Shown one piece after another: positions 11,861-13,869 of a DNA stretch of 13,869 nucleotides. Each line of letters opens with the position of its first letter. Positions within the stretch are counted from its first letter, which is position 1. This DNA comes from an uncultured Bacilli bacterium (GTDB taxonomy: Bacteria > Bacillota_I > Bacilli_A > RF39 > UBA660). Made by a program: the position numbers and the translations under genes. The DNA is taken from contig CAKORQ010000011.1 of NCBI GenBank assembly GCA_934101445.1, positions 1 through 13,869 on the forward strand, in the 5' to 3' direction. Below the pieces are notes generated by a model. The model was not told where the DNA came from and searched no databases. It saw nothing but the letters and a program-made list of their open reading frames with translations.

Positions 11861-13869
11861 ATGTATTTAAAAAGTATTAAAGCCGTTGGGTTTAAATCAT
11901 TTGCTGATAAAATAGAATTAGATATCAAAGATGGAATTACTTGCATAGTTGGTCCAAACGGTTCCGGAAAAAGTAATATTTTAGATGCGGTTAAATGGGT
12001 CTTAGGAGAACAATCAGTTAAAACTTTGCGTGGAACTGGTTCAATGAGTGATGTTATTTTTAATGGTTCCAAAAGTCGTAGTCCGATGTCAAGAGCCAGC
12101 GTTGCCCTAACAATTGATAACAGTAATCATTATTTAAAAAGTGAGTTTAATGAAATTGAAGTAAAAAGAGTAGTTTATCGAACAGGCGAAAACGAATATT
12201 ACTTAAATAATACGAAAGTAAGACTTAAAGATATAACTGATCTTTTTATTGACAGTGGAGCATCGCGTGATGCTTATAATATAATTTCCCAAGGAACGGT
12301 AGAAGATATCGTAAGTAGTAAGCCGGAGGCAAGAAGAGTAATTATTGAAGAAGCAGCCGGAGTTTTAAAATATAAAAAACATAAGGAAGAATCTTTAAGA
12401 AAATTAGAAAAAACTAAGGATAACCTAAATACGATTAATTTACTTATAAACGAGTTAGAAACTTCTTTAGAGCCTCTTCGTATCCAATCAATCAAAGCCA
12501 AAAAATTTAATGAATATAAAGATGATTTAAAAAATTTAGAAATTGCTTTAATAGTTAATGATATTAAAAAAATCAATTTAGAATATAATAAATTAAAACA
12601 ACGCAATGAAGAACTAAAAAGTTTAATTGAAGAATTAACTGCTAAGATAAATAAAGATACTGCTACTCTAGAAGTTAATAAATTAAGTAATTTAGAAGTA
12701 GAGGGAGCCTTAAATAAATTAAATCAAAATCTAGTTGATTTAGAACGAGAAATAGCCGAGACTAACGCTAAGAAAACGATGATTTTAGAGCGAAAAAAGC
12801 TTAATAGTAATAATGATGTTACTCTAAATAATGTTTTAAATTTAAAAGAAGAAATATTAAATATTAGTAAAAATATTAAGACTCTAGAAGAAGAAATAAA
12901 GTCTTTAAATAGTAAAAAGTGCGAATTAAAGACTAATTTGGATTCTATTGATAATGAAGATTTAATTTTAAGAAGAGACTATGTTACTGAATCTAATGAG
13001 TATAATCAAAAAAATAAAGAATTATTAGAACTTAATAATAAAATAGATATTCTAAATAATAATATTTTAAATGAAGTAAATGTGCCTTTACCAGTTAAAT
13101 CTATTTTAAATAATCCCCGATTAAAAGGTATATATAATACGGTGGGTAAACTTCTTACTTTTGATGATCTTTATATGAATGCTATCGAAACAACCCTCGG
13201 AGCTAGTCTTAATTATTTAGTAGTGGATAATGAGACCTCTGTTAAACAAGCAATTAATTACTTAAAAGAACAGCACCTAGGCCGAGCAACATTTTTACCT
13301 CTTAATATTATTAAACCTAAGTACTTAGATAATAATATAATAACAGATTTAAAAAATACTTCTGGTTTTATTGATACCGCAATTAACTTAGTAAAATATG
13401 ATGCAGCATATGATAGTATAATGCAAAATTTACTAGCAACTACGATTGTCGTTAAAGACATTGATGCTCTAAATAATATTGCCAAACACCTAAATTATAA
13501 ATATAAAGTTGTTTCTTTAGATGGTGATATATCTTATGCGGGCGGCTCTATAAGTGGTGGCGCTAAGAAAAATAGTAATAGCATTTTAAAAGACCGTTAT
13601 GAACTTACAAAATTAGAAACTAATAAAGTTAATTTAGAAACTAGTATTCATGCTATTGAAACTAAAATTAATTCTTTAAATCAAGAACAAGAAGAAATTA
13701 AGAATAAGAAAAATAAAGTAAATAATGAGTATATCCTGCTTAAAGAAACTATAAATCGCAAAAATATTAGTTTGAGTGAGTTAAAAGCCGGCTATAAAGA
13801 AAAAGAAAATACCATTAAAAATAATGAGGCTATTTTAAATAATACTGTGGATATTGAATTAGATAATAT
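11861..13869 (+). CDS. smc: Chromosome segregation ATPase SMC, N-terminal 669 residues (runs off the right edge)
   Basis: SMC is the core of the bacterial condensin (SMC-ScpA-ScpB) that compacts and separates chromosomes. ATG 11861 follows AGGAGAG, 11 nt after rnc. The visible part contains the N-terminal ATPase half with MYLKSIKAVGFKSFADK, Walker A GPNGSGKSN (31-39), a Q-loop region WVLGEQSVKTLRG, and the conserved block ISQGTVEDIVSSKPEARR followed by EEAAGVLKYKKHK. A first coiled coil follows (about 165-400), then the hinge (about 407-567) with KGIYNTVGKLL, ETTLGASLNYLVV, GRATFLPL and YAGGSISGGAKK. The start of the returning coil runs to the window end. The signature motif and Walker B lie in the C-terminal half, which is not in the window. 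The frame is intact and the gene shows no oddities. Confidence 0.97.
   Translation, partial: MYLKSIKAVGFKSFADKIELDIKDGITCIVGPNGSGKSNILDAVKWVLGEQSVKTLRGTGSMSDVIFNGSKSRSPMSRASVALTIDNSNHYLKSEFNEIEVKRVVYRTGENEYYLNNTKVRLKDITDLFIDSGASRDAYNIISQGTVEDIVSSKPEARRVIIEEAAGVLKYKKHKEESLRKLEKTKDNLNTINLLINELETSLEPLRIQSIKAKKFNEYKDDLKNLEIALIVNDIKKINLEYNKLKQRNEELKSLIEELTAKINKDTATLEVNKLSNLEVEGALNKLNQNLVDLEREIAETNAKKTMILERKKLNSNNDVTLNNVLNLKEEILNISKNIKTLEEEIKSLNSKKCELKTNLDSIDNEDLILRRDYVTESNEYNQKNKELLELNNKIDILNNNILNEVNVPLPVKSILNNPRLKGIYNTVGKLLTFDDLYMNAIETTLGASLNYLVVDNETSVKQAINYLKEQHLGRATFLPLNIIKPKYLDNNIITDLKNTSGFIDTAINLVKYDAAYDSIMQNLLATTIVVKDIDALNNIAKHLNYKYKVVSLDGDISYAGGSISGGAKKNSNSILKDRYELTKLETNKVNLETSIHAIETKINSLNQEQEEIKNKKNKVNNEYILLKETINRKNISLSELKAGYKEKENTIKNNEAILNNTVDIELDN

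Noticed and set aside
11812..13485. Three minus-strand open frames (11812-12072, 12274-12606, 13258-13485)
   Set aside because: All lie antisense within rnc or smc, whose plus-strand frames are intact and conserved. No ribosome-binding sites or recognisable products.

Overview
The window is about 13.9 kb of very AT-rich, gene-dense DNA. It probably comes from a low-GC Bacillota chromosome, most likely an uncultured Bacilli- or Clostridia-like lineage with a reduced genome. The reasons are the A/T-biased codons, AGGTGAT/AAGGGG ribosome-binding sites, TTGACA/TATAAT promoters with extended -10 elements, a SpoIIP homologue, a MurT/GatD-type pair, and an rnc-smc operon. No species can be named from the sequence. 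No phage genes, insertion sequences or CRISPR array were seen.

Layout. At 1-1090 (minus strand) lie a 3'-truncated transglutaminase-like gene with a TTG start and rpsT. At 1290-3771 (plus) are an unrecognised 371-residue protein, spoIIP, and a small membrane protein whose start overlaps the spoIIP stop. This order resembles the rpsT / gpr-spoIIP-yqxA neighbourhood of Bacillus, but an unrelated protein occupies the gpr position. At 3836-4602 (plus) two tandem paralogous small acidic proteins form an operon that ends in a strong terminator. At 4814-5671 (plus) is an LppM-like lipoprotein with a long leader that contains a tiny ORF. It converges, through a bidirectional terminator, on a minus-strand murT-gatD pair (5787-7807). 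A short STAS-like gene (7930-8154) and a minus-strand tRNA-Ser(GCU) follow. Next come a small membrane protein with a degenerate second copy of its C-terminal part, then a minus-strand pair yidD / ZnuA-like lipoprotein. The right end is plus-strand: a zinc-ribbon gene interrupted by an in-frame TGA, then rnc and the first 669 codons of smc.

Much of the content concerns the cell envelope (MurT/GatD, SpoIIP, YidD, lipoproteins), with housekeeping genes (S20, RNase III, SMC, tRNA) between. The main oddities are lost active-site or ligand residues in recognisable families. The GatD-like protein lacks both the Cys nucleophile and the His, and its MurT partner lacks one zinc-ribbon Cys. The ZnuA-like lipoprotein lacks all recognisable metal-binding His residues. 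A zinc-ribbon gene continues in frame through a TGA that is followed by a strong hairpin. Several promoters also place the -10 element only 5-6 nt before the Shine-Dalgarno sequence, which predicts very short mRNA leaders.
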